Source: Rapana venosa (Eukaryota; Mollusca; Gastropoda; Neogastropoda; Muricidae). Taken from it: DNA of 64,000 bases. Shown here piece after piece: positions 36,118 to 46,017 of the stretch. Within the stretch, counting starts at the first letter, position 1. Every line of letters begins with the position of its first letter. The stretch lies in the NCBI GenBank assembly GCA_028751875.1, contig CM054140.1, positions 26,369,646 through 26,433,645 on the forward strand, read 5' to 3'. The notes beneath the pieces are model-generated. The model saw only the letters and a list, made by a program, of their open reading frames with translations. It made no database searches and had not been told where the DNA came from. Position numbers and translations under genes: made by a program.

Positions 36118-36905
36118 CCCATTCCAATCTTGTTAATAGTCCCGCTGACTACAGAGGCCATATAGCTGATATAGGGGCTGTCACCCCGTAAAATGTTTAA
36201 TCTAAGAATAAAAGAGATTAAAACTGAGCAACTATATAGTATAACAGATTAAAACAGGGTATCAAATCAACTCTACTGTCATTCCTTGTATCAACGCCCT
36301 GGCCAACCATAAGGGCCAACCCAGGATGGTCACCATGTTGCGGAAGAAGCCACATCAACCACACATAAAATGAGATAAAACCAAAACCAGATTTCTTAAA
36401 ACAACCTTGTTCTTAGTAACCATATATAACACTTTCAGTGTCATATCAGAAGGGAAAAGCCAGATTCTCCCAGGAAGTTAAAAATGGTGCCCAGTGGAAC
36501 ACAATGAAAAAGGATCTTTACAGAGCCTGCAGTAAAATGCCTCTGCCTAACAAAATAATATCACAGACATCTCAACACTTCAAAACCAAATTCATGCTTG
36601 GTGGCTATTCGCACATTACAAGTCACACTAATCCAATCTTTATAGTCTCACCGACCAGAGGCAATATTGGGGCTGTCACCTCCCTAGTCACACCCCATGA
36701 GATTTCCTTGCCTTTACAATGTTTAAGCAAATGAATGCGAGTGACATGAGAATGACCTGTGTGTATCCCGGTGAGCACTGCTGCTTCCCTTCAGTTTTCA
36801 GCACACAGAGGGAGGTTGTTTTTTTTCAGGTTAGGGCAAATCTGGAAAAGTGTACTGTCTGTCTGAGCATTCTATTCCTCTTGCCAGATAACTGCGCATA
36901 ATGTT
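36118..36905 (-). mobile_element. I/Nimb-type LINE 3' part with RNase H-side coding remnant
   Basis: About 790 bp of the LINE: the 3' UTR from GTCCCGCTGACTACAGAGG (36139) onwards, then the end of the coding region, corresponding to the segment that encodes a TGHSHITH-type motif in the copy at 42760-43395. It is interrupted by a short nested copy of the same family's 3' end at 36629-36685. The (ATTGG)n tail is reduced to CCATTCCAATCTTG. Confidence 0.85.
36621..36693 (-). mobile_element. Nested LINE tail insertion with 8-bp target duplication
   Basis: AGTCACAC at 36621-36628 is repeated exactly at 36686-36693 and encloses 57 bp that match the extreme 3' end of the same LINE family (TAATCCAATC, TATAGTCTCACCGACCAGAG, GGGGCTGTCACCTCC). 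The surrounding sequence continues the older LINE copy without loss. This is a clean example of a very short 5'-truncated retrotransposition event. Confidence 0.85.
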
Positions 36906-37017
36906 TGCTTTCAGATCTGTATGTATGGATTTGGCATGATAGATTTAGAAATCTCCTTCCCCGTGGCACACATGGCAAGTCAGTTAACCATTTGTTGCCT
37001 GAAAATGAAATGCCCAA

Positions 37018-37048
37018 CTAATCCAATCCAATCCTGTAGTTTATACCT
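37018..37048 (-). mobile_element. Minimal I/Nimb-type LINE tail
   Basis: Only CTAATCCAATCCAATCCTG and TAGTTTATACC remain, the last 30 or so bases of the family. It could be an extremely truncated insertion. Confidence 0.6.
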
Positions 37049-37573
37049 ATACTTATAGGAAGATTCTTGTGGTTGCAAAAATATTGTGTAAAATCAATCC
37101 TTTGTTTTGTGGTGTAGCTGTAAAAAAGTGTAAAAATATACAATTCATACCTTGTCAAAATAACGAAGTCTTCTTTTTTTAGTTGTTTTTTAAGCAATAA
37201 CTGACTTGACTTAAACTAAAGCAAAATACTTAAGTTTTATGCAAAGCATGCATACTGATAAGTGATACTGATAGATACAGAAATGGGTGATTTTGTAAAC
37301 TGTACACAACATAAACTTTTATACTTAAGTTATGATATGTATGAATATGATTTTTATCAATTCTATTATGTTTGCTGAATACTTTTTAAATAATGGCCAA
37401 AATAGTGGGTGACAGAATTGCTAAACTGTAAAGCCACTCCAATTACACAGTCTACACATAATCCAACTCCATGCAAAGTTGTCGAAACTACCTAGCTGCA
37501 AGCCCAGCTTCAAAGATGCCTACCACACTAATGATATTTTAGCTATGTCAGGCTTTGCCGATCTCTTGCTCAC

Positions 37574-37788
37574 CCTTTCTTTTCGTAAATCGGAGTGTAC
37601 TTTCGAAGATGTTTTTCTTTACATCCGGCCCATCCCAGCAAAACAACAACAGGAGTGAGCTCTTGGGCTTCGCTTTTGTGAATTACTTCAAACGAATTTT
37701 TCCCATCATCATCTTCGTTTGAACTTCCACCATTTCCTGGAAAGTGCACAGAATATGTAAATGGTAGTTCTGCCATCTGGTAATTCAC
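37574..37788 (-). CDS. TMEM53: TMEM53 coding exon 1 (residues 1-72)
   Basis: Start exon of TMEM53. It encodes a low-complexity acidic N-terminal region, with GSSNEDDDG around residue 21, and then the conserved VVVLLGWAGCKEKHLRKY strand-loop at 47-64 that identifies the DUF829 family. The exon ends GG|GTGAGC at 37574, and the split Gly72 codon is completed by the A at 34419. The summed length of 215 + 655 bases gives an exact 290 codons, confirming the join. ATG at 37788 is the first in frame, and a second Met lies at codon 5. The 289-residue product is slightly longer than the human protein as I recall it, mostly at the N-terminus. Confidence 0.93.
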
Positions 37789-38298
37789 CGGTCGGTGGGG
37801 ACGATCGGCAGAAGATGAAATGAAAGTTTGTGTCTGCTGCAGTTGGCCGTTTCGTTGTCTGGAACTTTGTACGAAACGAAGTACTTTATGTTTGGTTCAC
37901 AAAAATAATGGAAAAAAGGACTGGTATGAACAAAAAATAAATTCATGAAGAAATAATGATTGCTGCCCGTTTTATTATTTTTAATTCAAAACAAAACCCC
38001 AAAAAGCATTACATTTTAGAAGGTTTACATTGAAGGTCGGTAATTACAAAAGTTGAAATCCAATCATCCAATCCATCATAGCTTTCTTCCAATGATCTCC
38101 AGACCCTTCGTTGCATTCTCTTTAGGCTATATTAAACCCACGCTGCAAATTGTGCACCGTTACTTTGAAAAATGAAGTGGAAAACTAACGTTACATGATT
38201 AAGTACAAGCCTCATTGCTTACTTTCAACTTTTTTTTAAAAACTAAAATTGAACAGAAAGTGGCATCTGCGTTAGTCTCCCTATGAGTGAATAGAGTC

Positions 38299-38300
<2 letters not shown>
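37789..38300. other. Region upstream of TMEM53, promoter not pinpointed
   Basis: Just upstream of the TMEM53 start the plus-strand text has a modest cluster of CpGs (37788-37885, with CCGGTCGG, GACGATCGG, TTTCGTTG and ACGAAACG). A promoter for TMEM53 probably lies here but no TATA box or defined motif stands out. Beyond 37900 the sequence is AT-rich with nothing recognised. Confidence 0.35.
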
Positions 38301-38336
<36 letters not shown>

Positions 38337-38346
38337 TGTGTGTGTG
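38301..38346. repeat. (GT)n microsatellite
   Basis: GT dinucleotide run with a short interruption, followed by scattered GTGTGC words to about 38465. Cys-Val and Thr-His frames over it are spurious. Confidence 0.9.
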
Positions 38347-38849
38347 CACATACTTGTATGTTGAACTTTTGGGATAACGTGTGTGCGTGCTCAAAATGTA
38401 TGCACTGTGCGCTTGTGTCTGTCAGTACGCGAGCGCGTGTGTGTGCATGCGTTCGTACGTGCGTACGTTTGTTTGTTGTACCTGTGGGTGCGCACAGACT
38501 TTCTAATGAAGTTGGTGGGAAAGGGGTGGGGAGCGAAAAAATTTTCGTGCAAGGAATGAGTAATTCAAATTGTGAGATGCTTGTTCTAGGATTTAAAAAA
38601 ATATTTCCAAATTCTTGCTTTAGCATGGAATGTCCCATTAATTGCTCCTTTATTCCTCAGCGTTTTCTTTAGCCTCCATCAAACTATGAGGGTTTTTTCG
38701 TTTTGTTTGTTTGTTTGCTTTAAACTGATGAATCGTAAATTATGGAAAACTTCCCTCAAGGTCATACTCATAAAAATAAGGTCACTGCTGTTTCTTATAA
38801 CCTGTCTTGCTTTCAAATTGGGACAGATATCTTTTAATCTTTATTTCAG
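38347..38849. other. Non-coding, nothing recognised
   Basis: Alternating purine-pyrimidine words (GCGCGTGTGTGTG, CGTACGTGCGTACG) to about 38470, then AT-rich sequence. No gene or element is recognised. Confidence 0.4.
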
Positions 38850-38965
38850 CTAATCCAATCCAATCCAATCCAATCCTGTTGTTTACAGCCCCACCGACCA
38901 CAGAGGCAATATCAGGGCTGTCACCTCCTAAAAATAATTGTAAATCCCAGAATAAAACTATATAC
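38850..38965 (-). mobile_element. I/Nimb-type LINE 3' tail fragment
   Basis: One of the best-preserved tails: five consecutive AATCC units (plus-strand text) followed by GTTGTTTACAGCCCCACCGA and CAGGGCTGTCACCTCC. About 115 bp is retained. Confidence 0.88.
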
Positions 38966-39480
38966 AGAGTGATAAGATCACCAAAATAAATAAACAAACA
39001 AAATAACATGTTCATTGCATTGTTTTATGAGATGTTTTCATTTATTTGGCTTTGTTTTTCCAAACAGGTCACTTGCTTTTTATGTAGAAATTATCGTTAT
39101 TTTGTGGGTGAGATGTTGAGTTGCTTTTGATTTGGCTTTGTTGTCTTGTTTCTCTTCCGGTTTTTTTCTTGGCCAGACCTCCAGACCTCCCAGGTTCACC
39201 AATAATGAGATGCAACCGTTTTTGCCAAACATCAAGGTAGCCGCATTGGGACTTCGGGGATGTTTGGTATGTCATACAGTTCAAATTGTAACTTTCCACA
39301 CCCCAGGAAAAGTGAAAGGCCCCTTCTCTCTCCTTTCCAGTATGCCTTTCCTTTGTATTCTTTCTATGCCATTATCTGTCCTAGTTTTTCCCCCTTTTTT
39401 CTGACAGTGCTCATACAGCTGTTCCATTAATGTCAAGCTTGATGAAACGTGCTTGCTATAATTTGACAGGGGTGGCGTTA
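38966..39480. other. Non-coding, nothing recognised
   Basis: T-rich sequence. A 90-codon open frame at 39132-39404 (+) has no recognisable domain and is not supported as a gene. Confidence 0.4.
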
Positions 39481-39580
39481 GTATGACACCCTGTGCGCAT
39501 AATGAATTTGAACCATACAACTATGTGGACCCACAGGATTAAAGTCAACGTTCCTAACCATTGGGCTACAGTGTCCTTCC
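39481..39580 (-). mobile_element. SINE head resembling a tRNA with long variable arm
   Basis: On the minus strand an A-box TAGCCCAATGG (complement of 39558-39568) is followed 44 bp later by a B-box GGTTCAAATTC (complement of 39504-39514). Between them is a long variable region containing TTGACTTTAATCC. The spacing and TTGACTTTAATCC resemble tRNA-Ser/Leu-type heads. It sits immediately beside a LINE tail. A functional tRNA is unlikely, as the acceptor stem does not pair. Confidence 0.65.
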
Positions 39581-39584
39581 AGTC

Positions 39585-39915
39585 CAATCCTGTTGTTAAT
39601 AACCATCCACTCCAATCCATTCCTTATAACCCTGCCGACCACTGAGGCCATATCAGGGCTGTCACCTTGTAAAACTTTCAACCTCAGAATAAAATTGTGC
39701 AACAATAATTATACAGAATAAAACAGGGTATAAACTAACTCTACTGTGTTCCTTGTATCAACGCCCTGGCCAACCACAAGGACCAACCCAGGACGGGCAC
39801 CGCATTGTGGGAGAAACCACATCATCCACACATGAACTGTGATAAAACCAAAAGCAGATTCCTTAAAACAACCTTGTTCTTAGTGACAAACTGTAACAAT
39901 TTCACTCATACCAGA
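39585..39915 (-). mobile_element. I/Nimb-type LINE 3' UTR fragment
   Basis: Contains CCAATCCTGTTG, TATAACCCTGCCGACCACTG, CAGGGCTGTCACCTTG, ACGCCCTGGCCAACCACAAG and CTTGTTCTTAGTGACAA, in the family order. The stretch near 39590-39625 looks like two tails in succession (CCAATCCTGTTGTTAATAA and CCAATCCATTCCTTATAA), suggesting one tail inserted next to another. Confidence 0.82.
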
Positions 39916-40260
39916 TGGCATAAAGCAAGCTTGTATCTGGACATTTTCACACATTATTCAATACGTGGTATATGACTGAATGTTTTCATAATTGTACGGA
40001 TTGTCTAGATCTTCTCTGCATTACCTTAGGCCAATTGTGTGGGATGCATGGTTCTTGGTCTTTTCCTGTGCTTGTATACCAAAGGAACTCATGCTGGCTT
40101 CAGCGGACACATTCCAACTTCAGAGCAGCTTTTTTTTGGGGGGTGGGGGTGGGGATAGGGGGGAGACAGAATGCATGTTGGGTATACTCACGTTTCCGAA
40201 ACGCACCAAACTCTGATAGGAATTACGAAATCATTAACATGCATTGTATGATCTTCTGAT
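39916..40260. other. Non-coding, nothing recognised
   Basis: Includes a G-rich patch at 40136-40165. No element or gene is recognised. Confidence 0.4.
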
Positions 40261-40447
40261 GTGTATATATATACAAAGGGAATCAAGGCACTGGCAGGAC
40301 TGCACTTTTAAGTTGGCATGGGAGACCATAAAAATCTCCACCCTTAATTCACCAGACACTGCTGCCGAGATTCAGACCCTATGACTATGGGGATCCATGG
40401 GATTAAAGTCAACTGGTCTTAACTGCTAGGGTATAGCGTCCTTCGGT
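40261..40447 (-). mobile_element. SINE with tRNA-Ser/Leu-like head and body
   Basis: On the minus strand the head begins near 40447 with an A-box-like TACCCTAGCAGTT (complement of 40421-40433) and a B-box-like GGGTCTGAATCTC (complement of 40367-40379), with TTGACTTTAATCCCATGGAT between. The body follows with GTGTCTGGTGAATTAAGGG, GGTCTCCCATGCCAACTT and GCCAGTGCCTTGATTCCCTT. I recognise these phrases as a SINE body widespread in mollusc genomes. The element is truncated at its 3' end. Confidence 0.75.
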
Positions 40448-40760
40448 GCCTATACATTTTTTTTTATAGTGTTTTGATGTTAATGTGCCTGTGTTTCTTT
40501 ACCCTAATAGTTGGTTTATTAAGTTTTTTTGTGGCTGTATTTTCATTTCTTATAATTGATTACACAGCCTATCCATATATTTTTCTAAATTTAGTTCTCT
40601 TTATTTGTGATTGGAGTGACCTAAAACAAAACTGTGTCTTTTGAATTAGCCAAATCCAAGGCGACCTTTTAAATCAATGCAATTATTCACGAGCTCTGCA
40701 CATTATTTCAGCAAACTAATTGCATACCACAGTGGCATAGCCCCAATTTGGAAGACGATC
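40448..40760. other. Non-coding, nothing recognised
   Basis: AT-rich sequence between two element fragments. No feature is identified. Confidence 0.4.
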
Positions 40761-40852
40761 TAATCCAGTCCAATCCTCTTGTTTATAGCCCCGCCAACCT
40801 AACAGGCCATACCAGGGCTGTCACCTCGTAAACTTTTAAATTTCAGCTTGGA
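40761..40852 (-). mobile_element. I/Nimb-type LINE 3' tail fragment
   Basis: CTAATCCAGTCCAATCC is followed by GTTTATAGCCCCGCCAACC and CAGGGCTGTCACCTCGTAAA, then ends. About 90 bp of the family 3' end. Confidence 0.85.
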
Positions 40853-41299
40853 AGATGATCAACGCTATTTTACACTGAAATCAATAGAGATGATAAATAC
40901 TGCTTTATACTAAAAATGAACCGACTCACAGCCCTCAACAACAATCACCCCCTAAACATTCAACAATCACTTGCTATGGACCCAAATCTCTGTTGTTAAA
41001 TTAAAGACCATAGTAATTATATATGCCCCACATTGTTGTGTAAAGAAAAGCGCATGCAACCCATAGTGCCATATCCCAGCCCTAGCAGTGGAAAATCGTA
41101 AAGCACCTCAAGAATAAAAATAATATATATTTGGGCTTGACAATATACAAGCTTTAAAAAAAAAAAGGAAACACCCCAGCTGGCTTTTTATATCATTGTT
41201 GACATTCCTACCTACACTTACAGCTTGCACATTAAACTAATGCTTTTCCATTTGCTTTGAAAGCTCCCAAATCAGTTCCACCTCCAAGATATAAAAAAA
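40853..41299. other. Non-coding, nothing recognised
   Basis: AT-rich sequence with an A-run at 41155-41167. No feature is identified. Confidence 0.4.
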
Positions 41300-42398
41300 C
41301 AACAACAAGAAGAGGATCAAATCCAAACGAGTTTAGACCGAAATCTCTTCCTTCCCAAAATTCAATCAAAATCTGTCAAAATGGAATGTGGAGTCCCGCA
41401 GGGATCAGTCCTGGGCCCCGTTCTCTTTACTCTCTACACTGCTCCACTCTCACATATAATAAACAACCACCATATTGATCATCATTTCTATGCTGATGAC
41501 ACTCAGCTTCAGTGCAGTGATACTGTTGAAAACTTGCCTTCCCTCCTGACAAATATGTCCTACTGCCTTCAAGACATTCAAAACTGGATGACTCAGAACA
41601 AGTTACAACTTAATGCCGATAAAACCGAAGCCATGCTCATAGGGACCCAACATAAACTTTCCTCCATCACAACAACATCAATAGAATTCGGCAGTGCGTC
41701 AGTTCCTTTGTCCAACTCTGTGAAGTATCTAGGTGTAGTTCTTGACAACACACTCTCTATGAAAAAATTCATCACCCAGACCTGCCAGTCTTACTACTAT
41801 CAACTACGGCGCATAAGCGCGATTCGCAAGTATCTGTCCACTGATGCAACTTCCAAGCTCGTCACATCTCTCATTCTTTCACGTTTAGACTACTGTAATT
41901 CTCTTTTGGATGGCCTACCAGCATCATCCATCCACTCTCTTCAACGCATACAAAACTCTGCAGCTCGACTGGTCCTAAGAAAGAAAAAATCCGAACACAT
42001 CACTCCTCTTCTGCGATCTCTTCACTGGCTGCCAGTCTCACAAAGACTGGAGTATAAAATCAATACCCTCTGTTTCAAATGTCTCCACAAATCTGCACCA
42101 TCTTATCTTTGTAACTGTCTTCACCTGTACACTCCATCCCGTTCCCTTCGTTCAGCCGCAGATACTTTGTGCTTTCGAACACCCAGATTCAAACATACCA
42201 CTGTTGGCTGTCGATCTTTTTCTGTTTCTGGTCCGTCCACGTGGAATGACCTCCCTCTTTCACTTCGCCAAAAACCTTCACTTGATACCTTCAAATCCAG
42301 CCTCAAAACACACTTATTTCCTACCTGACACTTTTCCCTCATATCCGTCTCTACTTTTTCAACAGCATCCTTCATCTCCTAAGTGTGTTCGCGGTGTC

Positions 42399-42441
<43 letters not shown>

Positions 42442-42584
42442 ATACACGTGCATAAATTTGAAATATGTTCTTTATTATATTTGAGGAAAGTTGCTTGCGC
42501 GTAAATGATATGAGTGCAAGCGCTTCGATTTGTTTGTTTTACAAGATTCGGCGCTATATAAATTCCATATATTATTATTATTCT
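41300..42584 (+). mobile_element. L2/CR1-like LINE, 5'-truncated, with intact 315-codon reverse-transcriptase end
   Basis: An uninterrupted frame at 41381-42328 encodes the second half of a reverse transcriptase and its C-terminal domain: GVPQGSVLGPVLFTLYTAP, the catalytic-site HFYADDTQL, LQLNADKTEAML, SVKYLGVVLDNTLSM, SRLDYCNSLLDGLP, LHWLPVSQRLEYKI and the terminal GPSTWNDLPLSLRQ. Upstream text at 41300-41380 may continue the RT in a shifted frame. After the stop there is a (GT)n tract (42398-42439) inside the 3' UTR. The element ends with GCGCTATATAAATTCCATAT and an ATT run at 42584. The open frame suggests a comparatively young insertion. It cannot be autonomous, because endonuclease and the RT front half are missing. 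Confidence 0.9.
42398..42439. repeat. (GT)n microsatellite in LINE 3' UTR
   Basis: About 20 GT units within the 3' UTR of the L2/CR1-like LINE. Confidence 0.9.
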
Positions 42585-42722
42585 TCCAAAACCCTTTGAA
42601 AACATTTAATAACAGGATTGGATTGGTTAGGTCAGAAATCAGGAATGATGGAAAAGTTGGTTTCCCTCCCTCCCCCAAAATGAAATGAAATGTTTAATGT
42701 TTTCAAAGGGTTTTGGAAGAAT
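42580..42722. repeat. Inverted repeat with 26-bp perfect arms
   Basis: The arm at 42580-42605 (begins ATTCTTCCAAAACCC) is the exact reverse complement of 42697-42722. The 91-bp spacer includes an (ATTGG)n LINE tail in reversed orientation (AACAGGATTGGATTGG near 42611). It also holds the first of two copies of CCCTCCCTCCCCCAAAATG; the second is at 42749. The arrangement lies exactly between the end of one LINE and the start of another and looks like a fold-back rearrangement. Confidence 0.85.
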
Positions 42723-42759
42723 ATAGGGAAGGAAGAGATTTCGGTTCCCTCCCTCCCCC

Positions 42760-43395
42760 AAAATGAAATGAAATGTTTAAACTGTGCAGCTATAATCTAG
42801 ATTAAAACGGGGTATAAAACCAACTCTACTGTCGTTCCTTGTAGCAACGCCCTGGCCAACCGTAAGGGTCAACCCTGGGCGGGCACTGCGTTGTGAGAAA
42901 ACCACATCACCTGCTCATAAAATGAGATAAAACTAAAACCATATTTCCTAAAACGGCCTTGTTCTTAGTGACCAACTGTAACACTTTCACTCATATCAAA
43001 CGGAAAAAGCCCGATTTTCTCAAGAAGTTAAAAATGGTGTCCCGTGGAACATCCTGATAAAGGATCTTCTGGGAATCTACAGTAAAATGCTTTACGGCTT
43101 ATATCTTGGACATCTCGACACTCCAAAAGCAGATGCTTGATGGGTACCTGCACATAAGTCGCACACCATGGGGTTCCCTCTCCCTTAATCAAATGGACAT
43201 GGGTGATATGAGAATGACCCGTGTGTAGCCTGGCGAGCAATGTTGCTTCCCTTTGGTTTTTGACACACAGAGGGAGAACTTGGTTCAGGTTAGGGCGAAT
43301 CTGGAAAAGTTTGTTGTCCGCCAACAAGAGACTGGGAGTGAAGTTAGGAAAGAAAAAGAAAAGACAGCTGGTCTTCAGGGCACACACCACAACTA
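42760..43395 (-). mobile_element. I/Nimb-type LINE, longest copy, with C-terminal coding region
   Basis: The minus-strand frame from 43390 to 43028 encodes the C-terminal end of ORF2 in the style of RNase H-bearing I/Nimb LINEs: ATLLARLHTGHSHITHVHL, then a Cys-poor remnant of the gag-like knuckle (WCATYVQVPIKHLLLECRDV). The 3' UTR continues to about 42781 through CCTGGCCAACCGTAAGGG and CAACTCTACTGTCGTTCC (plus-strand text). The last about 80 bp of UTR and the tail, present in the other copies, are missing here and a reversed tail lies in the adjacent inverted repeat. This copy is used to orient the family: 3' ends lie to the left, so all fragments with AATCC tails on the plus strand are minus-strand insertions. 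Confidence 0.85.
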
Positions 43396-43641
43396 CGCTC
43401 TAATACCCAGATACCTGGCGGAAATCGCAACTCCACAGCTTGTGAGATCATTCAAGCAAAACAGAAAGAAAAATAGATTTGTGCGCAGACAACACACAAA
43501 TTATAGGATAAAACAACCTCTTAAGATGTCAGACATTGTCCTGAACTTGTCTAATATAGATTTAAGCTCTGATCAAAAATGACTACTGTCCTTGGGCCCC
43601 AAAGTTTGTCCCACGCCTATGAATTTTAACCTTGACCACTT

Positions 43642-43926
43642 ACAACAAGATGTGCCGGAGGGGTGCAGGCAAGTCCACTGAGGGAACTTCACTTCAACCC
43701 AGAAACAGAAAGAACTCCCAAATTTTGCAAGCCCACAGGCTACACCCCACATGTAGGTAGAGATGAAGCACTGGACAGCTACTGCAGTACTCTCCAACAA
43801 CGCATAGCCAAAAACAACAACACGAAAGTCTATCAAATAATCATGGCAAAGAAAGATGTGTTGGACTATAAGCAAATACCTGAAATACGGGCTACAAGAA
43901 CGGAGAAAAGCAAGCAAGCTTTTTAA
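43642..43926 (+). other. Unassigned open frame shared by both duplication units (unit A copy)
   Basis: A plus-strand open segment of about 90 codons contains HFNPETERTPKFCKP, YTPHVGRDEALDSYC and STLQQRIAKNNN. Its composition is protein-like rather than low-complexity. There is no ATG before 43663 in frame, so if it was ever coding it was an internal exon or part of a longer element ORF. I do not recognise the family. The copy in unit B is almost identical until the last dozen residues, where they diverge. Confidence 0.35.
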
Positions 43927-44026
43927 GTGGGGGATATTACAGTGGACGAACTTAATGAAGACATGTGCTTCCTTTTTTTTCCTCCTAAAAAGCTGGGGTC
44001 AGGGGCCCCTCCCCCCAAAAGCTGAA

Positions 44027-44046
44027 GACCCCCCCCCCCCCCCCCC
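44027..44046. repeat. C-run
   Basis: Homopolymeric C tract, shorter and interrupted in unit B (about 54957-54965), indicating length instability since the duplication. Confidence 0.8.
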
Positions 44047-44979
44047 TTTTATTTTTAAATGTAGACAAACTTTCTCATTAAACATAATTATGTGAAAATA
44101 TTTAAGATCCCCTTATTGTCTAAAAATAACCACAAAGAGAAAAAGTGTTGGCAGCATTTTTGTGTGAGCCTGAGCAGGAAGTCTTTCAACTTGTGTGGGA
44201 TTGTGAGCACAGGCTTGAAGACTTTTTCCCATTTAGATATGTATAGGGTTCATATAGACCTCTCAGTATAAAATTCAACGAGTTTTCAAGATTTTTAACA
44301 CATTATTCCGTGTGATTCATGTAGTATTACATTTGTGGCCTGCACATGCCAAGATTATGATAGATTGTCACCCAAAACAACTATTAATATATACGCATAT
44401 CACAGTGTGTGTGTGGTGTGTGTAGTGTGTGTGCGTGATATCTTCAGTTTAACGTCTATTCACATTTAGTGATTTTAGACGGAATGTGTGTGGTGTGCAC
44501 GAGTGGTGATGTGGTGGTGGGGTCTCAGATCTACTCACAAATGATTAAAATAGCAGTCTTGTCTTACCTAATTAGTTTTTAGACAGGAAAGTATCACTAT
44601 ACTGTTTAATGTGGCAATAAACTAATAACTGGATGAATGCACATTGTATGTGTACCTGTGTGCTGTGAGGAGAGATAGTTTCACTTACAATACTTTTAAG
44701 CATATCTTGAGTTACCCTCACTACGTTAGTATTGGTATTGGTTTGACTTTCAAGTAAAAATGGTTTTTTTAGTTTAAAATTCAATCCAAATCTATAAAAT
44801 TCACAACAGTCTCTTAATAAAGTTGGATGGCACATCTACAGATTTTAGTCAGCAAAAGAATGCTGCACTCAAGACAAAATGTCCTCATGTGGAAACCAAA
44901 AGGACAACGATCACTCGTCTCGATCATGTCAGGTTTTTTTAAAGTACAAATTCTGCAGTAATTTCATTTAGAGGGGTGT

Positions 44980-45835
44980 GTTCAGTGCCAGCCGTATCCA
45001 ATTTTGTCACCTTGTATCTGTTTCATAGCAGCTTGTGTCCAAACAAAGTGCCAAATCTTGGACCACCTGGGCTCCTAAAAGTTGGCTTCAGCTTTAAACT
45101 CCTGGTGGGTACCAGCTCTGCTGGGGAAGTATCTGGCGACAGACTAGCGTCCTGTCACAGGGGTAGTGAAAAACCATCAGTTCGCTTAACGCTACAGACA
45201 CCGGGATAAGCTCCGGCTCTATGGGCCTTCTCGCTCGAAAGAACATACAACCATTGCTTGCAAAAAATTGCGTTTTACCACAGGCACAGCGAAAACACTT
45301 GTTTGTTGCTACTTCTTTAATCTAGCCTTAGAGCTCGGCTTCTGTCAGTTATGGGGCATTTAATGTAAAGCTCTCTTTTCTTACTTGCTTTATTGTTTGT
45401 AACTCGACACTCTAGGCTAAAATATAACTAGCGCGACTGATGGACGGACGACTCCACAGACTGACTGTCCACGTACCAACATTATTCAGTAATTACTTTC
45501 CTTGGACAATTTGTCTGTTCTTCCCTGTCTGTTTCGTCCACACACTTGCACGCATCTGAACTTAATCAGCTTGGGGTTTTGTTGTTGTTCGGTTGTTGTT
45601 TGTTTGTTTTTTTTGGGGGAGGGGGCAAAAATATATCCTGTTTATTATCATCGTTAATGAGAATACTTTCCATTGACAACACTTGATTTTCCCGTGTTTT
45701 TGAGAGGGCGTTTGTTGCAGGTCGTCATTTTCAACAGACTTCAAAGATTTCTTTTTTTTTTAAATCGAAAATCGCCAAAAAGGAATTCTGCTTCAAATGG
45801 AAGGTACATAACCTATGCATTCATCTGTTCCTTCT
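44980..45835. repeat. Internal repeated block, unit A copy 1
   Basis: Shares with 47740-48400 the ordered phrases TTGTATCTGTTTC.TAGCA, CAAACAAAGTG, TTGTTGCTACTTC.TTAAT, GTCCACACACT, GAGAATACTTTC, GTTTTCA.CAGG-like words and AAAATCGCCAA. The two blocks are clearly diverged from each other but were both present before the roughly 10-kb duplication, since B has both as well. The nature of the block is unknown; it may be an unclassified mobile element. Confidence 0.7.
45104..45248. mobile_element. SINE-like insertion specific to unit A
   Basis: About 145 bp present in A but absent from the equivalent point in B (55969). It has GGTGGGTACCAGCTCTGCTG, TCTGGCGACAGACTAGCG, ACCGGGATAAGCTCCGGC and CTATGGGCCTTCTCGCTCG. 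I recognise phrases of this type from SINE-like repeats in marine invertebrates but cannot name the family. No clear target duplication is visible. Confidence 0.7.
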
Positions 45836-46017
45836 GCATCCTTTTCTTCTTTTTTGGTTCTTGACCCTATTGTGTTCACCCCCCCCCCCCCCTCCCACAC
45901 ACACACTTTATATTCTGTTCTGTCCAATTTTCTTTTTCAGTCTCTAATTTTATTGTTGCTGCTGCTGCTGCTGCTGCTGTTGCCCTTTCTGGTTTTGTTC
46001 ACCATTTCTTCCTTAAG

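Larger units (their letters stand above)
34420..37573 (-). other. TMEM53: TMEM53 intron (phase 2), rich in retroelement fragments
   Basis: A 3.15-kb intron with donor GG|GTGAGC and acceptor GTGCAG. It holds an RTE LINE 3' end (34706-34944), several I/Nimb-type LINE tails (34973, 35244, 36118 and 37018), an L2/SINE tail (35579) and a SINE core piece (35806). The remaining sequence is AT-rich and unremarkable. Confidence 0.9.

Noticed and set aside
39490..39580. Functional tRNA-Ser gene
   Set aside because: A- and B-boxes are present but the acceptor stem does not pair and the sequence recurs as a SINE head at 40261-40447.
42372..42605. His-Thr repeat open frame and similar frames elsewhere
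   Set aside because: Translations of CA/GT dinucleotide tracts.
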